A DNA stretch of 64,000 bases from Saccharopolyspora dendranthemae (GTDB lineage: Bacteria; Actinomycetota; Actinomycetes; Mycobacteriales; Pseudonocardiaceae): NCBI RefSeq assembly GCF_007829955.1, contig NZ_VIWX01000002.1, forward strand, positions 682,001 to 746,000, in the 5' to 3' direction. How positions within the stretch are numbered: the first letter of the stretch is position 1; every line of letters begins with the position of its first letter. Made by a program: the position numbers and the translations under genes. Positions 24,229-31,688 of this stretch are shown here, in pieces. Under the pieces are notes generated by a model. That model was given only the letters and a program-made list of their open reading frames with translations, was not told the DNA's origin and made no database searches.

Positions 24229-25419
24229 ATGAGCAGATTGCGGTTCGGTGTTTTCCTCGCGCCCTTCCACCCGGCGGGCCAGAACCCGACGCTGGCCCTG
24301 CAGCGAGACCTCAAGCTGATGGAACACCTCGACTACGTCGGCTTCGACGAGGCGTGGATCGGGGAGCACCACTCGGCGGGCAGCGAGATCATCGCCTCGC
24401 CGGAGATCTTCATCGCCGCAGCGGCCGAGCGGACCCGGAACATCAAGTTCGGCACCGGAGTCACCTCGATCAGCTATCACAACCCGCTGTGGGTGGCCGA
24501 CCGGATGGTGATGCTCGACCACCTCACCAGGGGTCGTTCGATGCTCGGCGTGGGCCCCGGTTCGCTGCCCACGGACTCGGCGATGATCGGCCTCAACCCG
24601 ACCGACACCCGGGAGCTCCTCGACACCAACCTCGACATCATCATGCGGCTGCTGGCAGGCGAGACCGTCAGCGAGCAGACGCCGACGCACGAGCTCGTCG
24701 AGGCGCGCCTGCAGCTGCGTCCTTACACCGAACCGTGCTTCGACATCGCCGTCGCCGCCGTCGCCTCACCGACCGGACCGCGCCTCGCGGGGCGGCACGG
24801 CACCGGTCTGCTGTCCATCGGAGCGACGTTGACGCAGGAGGGCTTCGACGCGCTCGCCCACCACTGGAGCGTGGTGGAGGAGCGCGCCGCGCACCACGGG
24901 CAGGCCGCGCCGGACCGAACCGGCTGGCGGCTCGTCGGTCTCATGCACGTCGCCGAGACCAGGGAGCAGGCGTACAAGGACGTCGAGCACGGCATCGAGC
25001 AGTGGTTCACCTACTTCCAGAAGGTGGCCGCGTTCCCGCAGATGGCCGTGGACGGGTCGAACATCCGGGAGATGATCGACTTCATCAACGAAGCGGGCAT
25101 CGGCGCGATCGGAACTCCGGAGGACGCGCGAGCGCAGGTGCAGCGGCTGGCCGACCAGTCCGGCGGCTTCGGCGCGATGCTGCTGCTGGCCCACGAGTGG
25201 GCCAACCCGGAGGCCACGAAGCGCTCCTACGAGCTCATCGCCCAGGACGTGATGCCGCACTTCCAGGGCCACGGGACCACCCACCACGAGTCGACCGTGC
25301 GCGCCAAGCAGCACGCCGCGGGCACCCGGAGCGGCCACGCCGAGCAGCAGCTCGCCGCGGTCGACCGGATGACCCGCAAGTACGCCCAGGAGGTCGAGGG
25401 GGAGAAGGCCGTCGACTAG
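24229..25419 (+). CDS. LLM flavin-dependent monooxygenase, limonene 1,2-monooxygenase-like
   Basis: 396 residues from the second of two adjacent ATGs (GAAGGAG is 6 nt before it). A luciferase-like TIM barrel: RFGVFLAPFHPAGQNPTLALQRDLKLMEHLDYVGFDEAWIGEHHS is close to the start of the limonene monooxygenase group; RGRSMLGVGPGSLPTDSAMIGL is the flavin region. Such enzymes use reduced FMN or FAD from a separate reductase to oxygenate alkenes, ketones or sulfur compounds. With the carveol-dehydrogenase-like SDR at 22359 it could act on a monoterpene. A hairpin overlaps its stop. Confidence 0.9.
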   Translation: MSRLRFGVFLAPFHPAGQNPTLALQRDLKLMEHLDYVGFDEAWIGEHHSAGSEIIASPEIFIAAAAERTRNIKFGTGVTSISYHNPLWVADRMVMLDHLTRGRSMLGVGPGSLPTDSAMIGLNPTDTRELLDTNLDIIMRLLAGETVSEQTPTHELVEARLQLRPYTEPCFDIAVAAVASPTGPRLAGRHGTGLLSIGATLTQEGFDALAHHWSVVEERAAHHGQAAPDRTGWRLVGLMHVAETREQAYKDVEHGIEQWFTYFQKVAAFPQMAVDGSNIREMIDFINEAGIGAIGTPEDARAQVQRLADQSGGFGAMLLLAHEWANPEATKRSYELIAQDVMPHFQGHGTTHHESTVRAKQHAAGTRSGHAEQQLAAVDRMTRKYAQEVEGEKAVD

Positions 25420-25430
25420 CCCGACGGCCT
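25406..25430 (+). terminator. Hairpin overlapping the LLM gene stop
   Basis: AGGCCGTCG (25406-25414) pairs with CGACGGCCT (25422-25430) around a 7-nt loop that contains the stop codon. Confidence 0.6.
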
Positions 25431-25480
25431 GCTCCGGCGCAGGTCATGGGTGGTTCGGAGTGTGAGAGCATGGCGGCATC

Positions 25481-26035
25481 ATGGAGGAATTGCTGCTCGA
25501 CGCCCCGGTCATCGCCAGCGTCAAGGACGATGCCGGACTGGAGGCCGCGCTCCGGTCGGAGTGCCCCGTGGTGTTCCTGCTCCACGGCTCGGTGCTCACC
25601 GTGCCGTCGCTGGTGGAACGGCTGAAGGACGGCGGAAAGACCGTGCTGGTCAACGTCGATCTCGTCGAGGGGCTCGCGTCCAAGGACGTCGTCGTCGAGT
25701 TCGTGCGGGAGAGGACCCGTGCCGACGGGATCCTGAGCTCGAAGGCCGCGCTGATCAAAGCCGCGCGAGCGCAGGGGCTTCTGGGCGTGCACCGGTTCTT
25801 CCTCGTCGACTCCTTCTCGTACCACAGCCTCGGCAAGCAGATCGCGATCTCGAAGCCGGACTACGTGGAGATCCTTCCCGGGTGCGTGCCGAGGGTGATC
25901 ACCTGGCTGCGCGAGGACGTCGACGTGCCGATCATCGCCGGTGGTCTCGTCTGCGACAAGGACGACGTGGTCGCCGCCCTCGGCGCCGGTGCGGTGGCCA
26001 TCGCCTCGTCGAACAGCGACGTCTGGGCCATGTGA
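25481..26035 (+). CDS. GlpP/YgcP-type antiterminator protein
   Basis: 184 residues, the family length. Recognisable segments are PVIASVKDDAGLEAALRSECPVVFLLHGSVLTVPSLVERLK, DGILSSKAALIKAARAQGL and PDYVEILPGCVPRVITWLR, ending in PIIAGGLVCDKDDVVAALGAGAVAIASSNSDVW: the TIM-barrel glycerol-3-phosphate-responsive antiterminator family, with the phosphate loop near the end. GlpP of Bacillus binds leader RNA and prevents termination when glycerol-3-phosphate is present. Its stop is 1 nt from the convergent FGGY kinase stop. The leader before the SDR at 29801 has a terminator and a competing hairpin, a plausible target. Confidence 0.92.
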   Translation: MEELLLDAPVIASVKDDAGLEAALRSECPVVFLLHGSVLTVPSLVERLKDGGKTVLVNVDLVEGLASKDVVVEFVRERTRADGILSSKAALIKAARAQGLLGVHRFFLVDSFSYHSLGKQIAISKPDYVEILPGCVPRVITWLREDVDVPIIAGGLVCDKDDVVAALGAGAVAIASSNSDVWAM

Positions 26036-26036
26036 G

Positions 26037-27464
26037 TCAGCCGAAGATCTGCGCGGACCGGCGGAACACCTCGTCGGTGTGCCGGGTGATGTCCCGGTGG
26101 ACCTCCAGCTGGCGCGCGTAGAGCTCGTGGTTCGCGGCGTCCGGCAGGAACTCCTCGTCCACCGAGACCATCGCCGCCACCGCCTCGTCGATCCCGGCGA
26201 ACCGGCCGAGCCCGACGCCCGCGCAGATCGCGGCACCCAGCCCGGCGGCGTCGGTCACCGCGGTCCGCGCGGCCGGGACGCCGAAGACGTCGGCGACGAT
26301 GCCCATCATCACGTCCGCGCCGGCGCCGCCACCGGAGACGATCACCCGCTCGAAGCCGGTGCCCAGCTCGTCGCCGAGCGCCCCCGCCCGATCGCGCATC
26401 GTCAGCGCGATCCCCTCCAGGACCGAGCGGTGCAGGTGGAAGCGCCCTTGCCTGCCGTCGAAGCCGAGGAAAGAGCCCTTGCGGTGGGGAGTCTCGGTCG
26501 GCGCGAGCCAGTCGAGCACGGTCATCAGCCCGTCGGAGCCCGCCGGGACCTGCGCGGCACCCGCGTCGAGGTACTGCTCGGCCGTCACGCCGGCTCTCCG
26601 CGCGCCTGCGGTGACCTCCTCGCCGAGCAGGTCGCGAAGCCAGCTCACGGTCCACATCCCGCGCCGGATCCCGCCGCTCTCGTACAGGTACTCGCGGGGT
26701 GCGCAACCGAAGTTCGTCCAGAACTCCCGGCCGTCGCGGATGTTGCGCTCACCCGTGGTCATGCTCGCGATGTAGGTGCCCAGCGAGAGGAGCAGCTGCT
26801 CCGAGCCGCGCAGGCCGGATCCCAGGGCCTCGACGGCCTTGTCGTTGGCCGTGGCGACCACGGGCAGCCCCTGCGGCAGCCCGGTGCGCTCGGCGGCGTC
26901 GGCCGTGATCCGGCCCAGGACCTCGCCCGGCATGACCAGCTCGAACAGCTTCTCGGGTGCGATGCCCATCGACTCGACGACCTGCCGGTCCTGCGACCAC
27001 TGCCAGGTGTCGGTGTCGATCGGCCACATCCCCTGGTAGTTCGCCGCGGTGTCACGGAACTCGCCGGTCAACCGGTGGGTGATGTAGCCGGACGAGGTCG
27101 TGACGCGGGCGACCGAATCGTCGGTGTGCTCGTAGGGTCGTGAGACCCGCTCGTCCATCCAGCTCAGCACAGGCCGGGCGAGCGTCCCGTCGGCGCGCAG
27201 CAACGCGCGGCAGAACCGGATCGTGCACAGGCCGGCACCGACGATCGCGGCCGGATCGCCGTCGAAAACGGCCATCGCCTCGCGGCACGCCGCCGCCACC
27301 GAGTCCCACAGGTCGTCATCGGGGTGCTCGACGACGCCCTGGGCCGGGGTGTCGGTGGGGCGCAAGGCGTGTCGTCCTCGGCTGACAGGCGTGCCGCGCT
27401 CGTCGAAGATCGTGACCTTCGTGCTCTGCGACCCGTTGTCGATGCCGATCAGGTAACTCGTCAA
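26037..27464 (-). CDS. FGGY-family carbohydrate kinase (YgcE-like)
   Basis: 475 residues; TTG start with GGAGAGG upstream. The FGGY ATPase fold is clear: YLIGIDNGSQSTKVTIFDERG (phosphate-1), WSQDRQVVESMGI, VVATANDKAVEALGSGL, and RVIVSGGGAGADVMMGIVADVFGVP (adenosine motif). It would phosphorylate a sugar, ketose or polyol. The gene is third in a minus-strand series after the SDR and FAD oxidase, separated from the oxidase by a hairpin. This combination with a GlpP-type regulator matches the E. coli ygcE/U/W/P set. The substrate is unknown. Confidence 0.93.
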   Translation of the reverse strand: MTSYLIGIDNGSQSTKVTIFDERGTPVSRGRHALRPTDTPAQGVVEHPDDDLWDSVAAACREAMAVFDGDPAAIVGAGLCTIRFCRALLRADGTLARPVLSWMDERVSRPYEHTDDSVARVTTSSGYITHRLTGEFRDTAANYQGMWPIDTDTWQWSQDRQVVESMGIAPEKLFELVMPGEVLGRITADAAERTGLPQGLPVVATANDKAVEALGSGLRGSEQLLLSLGTYIASMTTGERNIRDGREFWTNFGCAPREYLYESGGIRRGMWTVSWLRDLLGEEVTAGARRAGVTAEQYLDAGAAQVPAGSDGLMTVLDWLAPTETPHRKGSFLGFDGRQGRFHLHRSVLEGIALTMRDRAGALGDELGTGFERVIVSGGGAGADVMMGIVADVFGVPAARTAVTDAAGLGAAICAGVGLGRFAGIDEAVAAMVSVDEEFLPDAANHELYARQLEVHRDITRHTDEVFRRSAQIFG

Positions 27465-27490
27465 CTGTCCTCTCCAGGCCGGGAGGCGAC

Positions 27491-27516
27491 GCGGCGGTGG
27501 GTCCCGCCACCGCCGC
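27491..27516 (-). terminator. Intercistronic hairpin between oxidase and kinase genes
   Basis: GCGGCGGTGG (27491-27500) and CCACCGCCGC (27507-27516) form a perfect 10-bp stem with a 6-nt loop. It could end the SDR-oxidase transcript or lower kinase expression. Confidence 0.6.
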
Positions 27517-27538
27517 GCGCAGGGGCTCCAGCACGAGA

Positions 27539-28996
27539 CTATCCCGCGGGGAAGATCGTGCCCCGGTTCATGATCCCGTTCGGGTCGAAGGCTTCCTTGA
27601 GGCGGACCAGCATCGGGTACGCGCTGCCGTGCTCCTGCTCGGTCCACTGCGCGCGGTACTTGCCGATGCCGTGGTGGTGCACCATCGAACCGCCGTGCCG
27701 GAGCGCCTCTTCGACGATGATCGCGTTGATCGGCTTGTGGTACTTCTCGATCTCCTCGCGGGGCTCGCAGCGAATGCGGTAGTCGTAGACGAAGTACATG
27801 TTCGTGCCGGTCTGGTAGCTGTGCGAGGAGTGCCCGCCCAGCATCGTCACGTCGTCGGCGTGCGGGAACTCGGTCCGGATCCGGTGCATCACCGCGTCGT
27901 AGATCGCGCCGACGGAGGACCAGTCCGCCGAGATCTCGGTGGTGTAGCCCAGGCGCTGCTCGGTCAGCATGGCGCGCTGCTCCGCCTCGATCTTGTCCGG
28001 GCCCCAGTTGAGGTTGTCGAACCAGGACTCGATCAGCCCGGGATCGACCGCGGCGTGCTCGTGCCGGGACACGACGCGCTCGATCTCGGCGCCGGTGGCC
28101 TCCACGATGCCCGCAGGACCCTCGGACACGAACAGCAGCACGCACTTGCCGTTCGCGAAGTGCGAGAAGTGCTGCGCTGCATCCTCTTCGGAGTACACGC
28201 GGGCCACCGACGGGCGGAACCCCTCGGTGATCACCTCACGCAGGATCGAGAGTCCGGTGTGGACGTCGTCGATCAGGTAGCCCTGGAAGCGGTTGTTCTC
28301 CGGCCGGTGCTTGAAGACCTTGACCGTGACCTCGCTGACGAAGCACAGTGCGCCCTCGTTGCCGATCACGACGTGCCGGATGTCGGGACCGGCGGCGCGG
28401 CGCGGGACGTTCTTGATCCGGCTGATGCTGCCGTCGGGGAACACCGCCTCCAGGCCGACCACCATGTCCTCGATGCCGCCGTAGAGCGTGGAGAACTGGC
28501 CGATCGACCGGGTCGCCACCAGTCCGCCCATCTGCGCGAGCGGCTTGGACTGCGGTGAATGACCTGTGGTCAGGCCGCGCTCGCGCAGGGCGTCCTCGAG
28601 CACCTGCAGCGGCACCCCGCACTGGGCGGTGGCCTGCATGTTCTCCTCATCGATGCGCACGATCTCGGACATCTCCGAGCCGTCGAGCACGATGGTTCCC
28701 TCGACACCGGTCTCCAGCCCGCCCTCGGTGCCGGTGCGACCGGTGCGCGCGACCACGTTGATCCGGTGCTCGTCGGCGAACGCCAGCACGGCGGCGGCCT
28801 GCTGGACGTCGGCGACGCGCACGACGGCGCAGGGGAGCGGCCCGTCGAAGATTCCGTGCACCGCGGTGTACTTCTTGAACCGGTCCACGCTGGAGGAGCG
28901 CAGGACCTGCTGGTCGGTCTCCACGCGTCCGTCGCCCGCGATCTCCCGCAACCGCGCGACGATCTCGTCCTGGTCGAGAGCTGCTGATGTGGTCAA
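27539..28996 (-). CDS. FAD-linked oxidase (YgcU / alkyl-DHAP synthase-like)
   Basis: 485 residues; TTG start with GGAGA upstream. The p-cresol methylhydroxylase (PCMH)-type FAD domain spans about residues 55-230 (INVVARTGRTGTEGGLETGVEGTIVLDGSEM, TGHSPQSKPLAQMGGLVATRSIGQFSTLYGG, GPDIRHVVIGNEGALCFVSEVTVKV). The C-terminal cap has HSYQTGTNMYFVYDY and GGSMVHHHGIGKYRAQW, the His-rich loop of alkyldihydroxyacetone-phosphate synthases and YgcU. It would oxidise a hydroxy-acid or polyol derivative with FAD. It starts 28 nt after the SDR gene and is probably co-transcribed with it. Confidence 0.93.
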   Translation of the reverse strand: MTTSAALDQDEIVARLREIAGDGRVETDQQVLRSSSVDRFKKYTAVHGIFDGPLPCAVVRVADVQQAAAVLAFADEHRINVVARTGRTGTEGGLETGVEGTIVLDGSEMSEIVRIDEENMQATAQCGVPLQVLEDALRERGLTTGHSPQSKPLAQMGGLVATRSIGQFSTLYGGIEDMVVGLEAVFPDGSISRIKNVPRRAAGPDIRHVVIGNEGALCFVSEVTVKVFKHRPENNRFQGYLIDDVHTGLSILREVITEGFRPSVARVYSEEDAAQHFSHFANGKCVLLFVSEGPAGIVEATGAEIERVVSRHEHAAVDPGLIESWFDNLNWGPDKIEAEQRAMLTEQRLGYTTEISADWSSVGAIYDAVMHRIRTEFPHADDVTMLGGHSSHSYQTGTNMYFVYDYRIRCEPREEIEKYHKPINAIIVEEALRHGGSMVHHHGIGKYRAQWTEQEHGSAYPMLVRLKEAFDPNGIMNRGTIFPAG

Positions 28997-29024
28997 GGTT
29001 TCTCCGTATCGTTGCTGGGCTCGG

Positions 29025-29801
29025 TCAGCGGGTGAGGTAGCCGCCGTCGACGGTGAGCACGTGCCCGTTGACGTAGTCGGAAGCGCTGGAGGCGAGGAAG
29101 ACGGTGGCGCCCATCAGGTCGGCGACCTCGCCCCACCGGCCCGCCGGGATGTGGTCCAGGACGCGCTGGTTGGTCGTCTCGTCCGACCGGGTCCGCTCGG
29201 TGATCGCGGTCGCGAAGTAGCCGGGGGCGATGGCGTTGACCTGGATGTTGTGCTGCGCGAGGTCGTCGCAGTAGGCCTTGGTGAACCCGACGATCCCGTG
29301 CTTGGTCGCGGCGTAGGCGGGTGACCACTGGCCGCCGAGGAACGAGAACAGCGACGCGATGTTGATGATCTTGCCGGAGCGCTGCTCGGTCATGAACCGC
29401 GCCGCCTCGCGGCCCAGCTCGAACGGTGCCGTGAGGTTGACCTCCAGCATCGGGTCCCACTCCCGGCGGCCGAAGTCCTCCACCGGGGCCGTCCGGCAGA
29501 CCCCGGCGGAGTTGATCAGCACGTCGACGGATCCGAGCCGCGACACGCATTCCTCGATCACCTCGCGAGGCGCGCCGTCCTCGGTGATGTCGGTGCGCAG
29601 GAACTCCATCCGCCGGCCCTCGGCCTCCACCAGTTCCTGCGTGGTGCCCTCGTCGTCGAGCGCGCTGGGGACGAACACGTCGGCGCCGGCCTTGGCCAGG
29701 GCCAGCGTGAACGCCTGACCGAGACCGGTGTTGCCGCCCGTGATCACGGCGTTCTTGCCCGCGAGGGAGAACGCGGCGAGCGAGAAGTCGCGGATGTCCA
29801 T
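29025..29801 (-). CDS. SDR oxidoreductase (YgcW / KduD-like)
   Basis: 258 residues; ATG with GAGAGAGG upstream. The NAD(P) loop is AVITGGNTGLGQAFTLAL; catalytic residues are in IINIASLFSFLG (Ser) and YAATKHGIVGFTKAY (Tyr-x3-Lys). It belongs with 2-deoxy-D-gluconate 3-dehydrogenase/KduD proteins, which interconvert a sugar-acid hydroxyl and ketone. It is the first gene of the minus-strand unit; its leader of roughly 200 nt contains a terminator with a T-run and an alternative hairpin. It is divergent from a sodium/solute symporter. Confidence 0.94.
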   Translation of the reverse strand: MDIRDFSLAAFSLAGKNAVITGGNTGLGQAFTLALAKAGADVFVPSALDDEGTTQELVEAEGRRMEFLRTDITEDGAPREVIEECVSRLGSVDVLINSAGVCRTAPVEDFGRREWDPMLEVNLTAPFELGREAARFMTEQRSGKIINIASLFSFLGGQWSPAYAATKHGIVGFTKAYCDDLAQHNIQVNAIAPGYFATAITERTRSDETTNQRVLDHIPAGRWGEVADLMGATVFLASSASDYVNGHVLTVDGGYLTR

Positions 29802-29894
29802 GGATCGCCTCTCTCGGCCTTCGGTGCGCGCTGTGCGCGACCATCTTCGGGCAGCGTCGTCGCCGGGGCCGGTCGTGGACCGGCTCCGGGCATG

Positions 29895-29973
29895 AAAAAA
29901 GAGAACAGTCCCCCGGTGTGAGCACGGGTTACTGTTCTCTGGTCTCTAGTAACCACTCGCGGCGGACCGCGAG
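29895..29973 (-). promoter_or_regulatory. Attenuator-like leader: hairpin, antiterminator and T-tailed terminator
   Basis: Read on the minus strand: hairpin A, CTCGCGG/CCGCGAG (29973-29956); hairpin B, GGTTACT (29954-29948) with AGTAACC (29934-29928); and terminator C, AGAGAACAGT (29940-29931) with ACTGTTCTCT (29909-29900) followed by five T. B and C share bases 29934-29931, so they cannot form together. An inner CCCGTG/CAC-GGG pairing lengthens C. A T-tailed terminator is unusual in such a GC-rich genome. A GlpP-type protein is encoded 4 kb away. Confidence 0.75.
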
Positions 29974-30015
29974 CGAGTATTTGGTTGTCGACGGCGTGGC
30001 CGCCGGTCGGTGGTC

Positions 30016-30044
30016 ACGCTAGGCGAGAGCGGCCCGCGAATCAA
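30016..30044 (-). promoter_or_regulatory. Promoter candidate for the SDR-oxidase-kinase unit
   Basis: On the minus strand TTGATT (30044-30039), a 17-nt spacer and TAGCGT (30021-30016). Transcription would start near 30009 and run through the attenuator-like leader. Confidence 0.5.
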
Positions 30045-30064
30045 GTTCCTCCCACGAGCTCGAC

Positions 30065-30142
30065 GGCAACTGGTGGCAACCGGTTGCCAGGCCGCCGCGA
30101 GCTCGGCAGCGTCCAGGCGTCAGACGCGCGCACAACGTTGTG
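30065..30142. promoter_or_regulatory. Operator candidates upstream of the symporter
   Basis: GGCAAC-TGGT-GGCAAC (30065-30080) is a 10-bp-spaced direct repeat also found near 51.2 and 52.6 kb. It overlaps the perfect palindrome TGGCAACCGGTTGCCA (30074-30089). A second perfect palindrome, CACAACGTTGTG, lies at 30131-30142. Both have the central CG of LacI-type operators. They lie between the divergent SDR and symporter promoters. The gap 29802-30191 holds nothing else recognisable. Confidence 0.6.
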
Positions 30143-30191
30143 TCCGCCGGGCAGCGGTCGCCCGCCCCACCCGGCGCTGGAAGGAATGCAC

Positions 30192-31682
30192 ATGCATCTC
30201 TTGGACTGGGTGGTCGTCGCCGGCTACTTGGTGGTCATGCTGATCATCGGGGTGTGGTCGCACAGGCAGATCTCCACCACCTCCGACTACTTCAGCGCAG
30301 GCGGCCGAATGCCGTGGTGGCTGGCCGGGATCTCGCACCACATGTCGGGCTACAGCGCGGTGGTGTTCGTGGCCTACGCCGGCGTGGCCTACGACCAGGG
30401 CATCGTCTCCTACGTGGTGTTCATGTTCCCGCTGGCGGTGGCGACCGGCATCGGGGCGTTCCTGTTCGCGCCGAAGTGGAACCGGCTGCGCAGGCGGTAC
30501 GACATCGCGTCGCCGCTGGAGTACCTCGCCCGGCGCTTCAACGTCACCACCCAGCAGGCGCTGGCGTGGAGCGGGTCGCTGCTCAAGATCTTCGACGTGG
30601 CGGCCAAGTGGAGCGCGGTCGCGGTCCTGCTCAACAAGTTCGTGGGCATCCCGCTCGGCTGGGGGATCGTGATCACCGCCGCGGTCACCCTCGTGTACTG
30701 CACCGCGGGTGGGCTGTGGGCGGACGCGCTCACCGAGTTCGGGCAGTTCATCATCCAGGGCGTGGCCGCGTTCGCGATGATCGGTGCCGTCGGCTTCGCG
30801 CTGGCGGACGAGGGCCTGAACTACGCGAGCTTCTGGAGCGCCCTGCCCGAAGGCCACACCGACCCCACGACCACGTCGTACCCGGCCTACTTCGTGCTGG
30901 TGTACATGCTGGTCAAGACCTTCGAGTACAACGGCGGCATGTGGAACCTGGCTCAGCGCTACATGGCGACACCGGATTCCGCGCAGGCCAAGCGGACCGC
31001 GCTGCTCTCCAGCGCGCTCTACCTGGTCTGGCCGATCGTGCTGATGCTGCCGATGTTCGCGTCCCCGCTGCTGGTCCAGGTCGAGGACTCCGAGGACGTC
31101 TACGCCCAGATGGCCATCGAGTTCCTGCCCGCCGGGCTGCTCGGACTGGTGCTGGTGGGCGTGTTCTCCCACACCATGGCCATGGCGGCGTCCGACGCCA
31201 CCGCGATCTCGGCGGTCATGACGCGCGACGTCCTGCCCCGGATCTGGCGGCGTGCGGCCACCTTCACCGACGAGCAGTCGTTGAAGGCGGGCCGGTACCT
31301 GACCGTGACGTTCGTGTTCCTCAGCGTCGTGATCGCCATCAACGCCGAGAGCCTGGGCGGAGTGCTCGGGATCATCGTCGCCTGGGTGGGCGCGCTCATC
31401 GGGCCGATCTCGATCCCGCTGATGCTGGGCATGCTGCGCCGGTTCCGGCACGTGGGCCCCACCGCGGCGCTGGCGTCCTGGGCGGGCGGGCTGATCAGCT
31501 ACGGGCTCGTCAAGTACGCGTTCCACCTCAGCGACGCGATCACGGTGGTGACCCCGGTGCTGGTCTCCTTGGTGCTGTTCATCGGCACCGGCGCGATCCA
31601 TCGGGACGCCCCGGAGGCTGCGGACGAGATCGTGGACGCGCTCGCCGACGACTCACCGGAAAGCGCTCCGGCCGGTCGATGA
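30192..31682 (+). CDS. Sodium:solute symporter (SSS family)
   Basis: 496 residues from the ATG at 30192 (GGAAGGA 7 nt upstream; the ATG at 30186 is too close). About 13 membrane segments. Family landmarks: VVVAGYLVVMLIIGVWSHRQISTTSDYFSAGGRMPWWLAGISHHMSGYS at the start and VYCTAGGLWADALTEFGQFIIQ in the middle. It couples Na+ entry to uptake of a sugar, polyol or carboxylate. Its divergent placement beside the SDR/oxidase/kinase unit suggests that it imports their substrate, in the position that MFS carriers take in the E. coli ygc locus. It ends 6 nt from the convergent next gene. Confidence 0.93.
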   Translation: MHLLDWVVVAGYLVVMLIIGVWSHRQISTTSDYFSAGGRMPWWLAGISHHMSGYSAVVFVAYAGVAYDQGIVSYVVFMFPLAVATGIGAFLFAPKWNRLRRRYDIASPLEYLARRFNVTTQQALAWSGSLLKIFDVAAKWSAVAVLLNKFVGIPLGWGIVITAAVTLVYCTAGGLWADALTEFGQFIIQGVAAFAMIGAVGFALADEGLNYASFWSALPEGHTDPTTTSYPAYFVLVYMLVKTFEYNGGMWNLAQRYMATPDSAQAKRTALLSSALYLVWPIVLMLPMFASPLLVQVEDSEDVYAQMAIEFLPAGLLGLVLVGVFSHTMAMAASDATAISAVMTRDVLPRIWRRAATFTDEQSLKAGRYLTVTFVFLSVVIAINAESLGGVLGIIVAWVGALIGPISIPLMLGMLRRFRHVGPTAALASWAGGLISYGLVKYAFHLSDAITVVTPVLVSLVLFIGTGAIHRDAPEAADEIVDALADDSPESAPAGR

Positions 31683-31688
31683 GACGGG

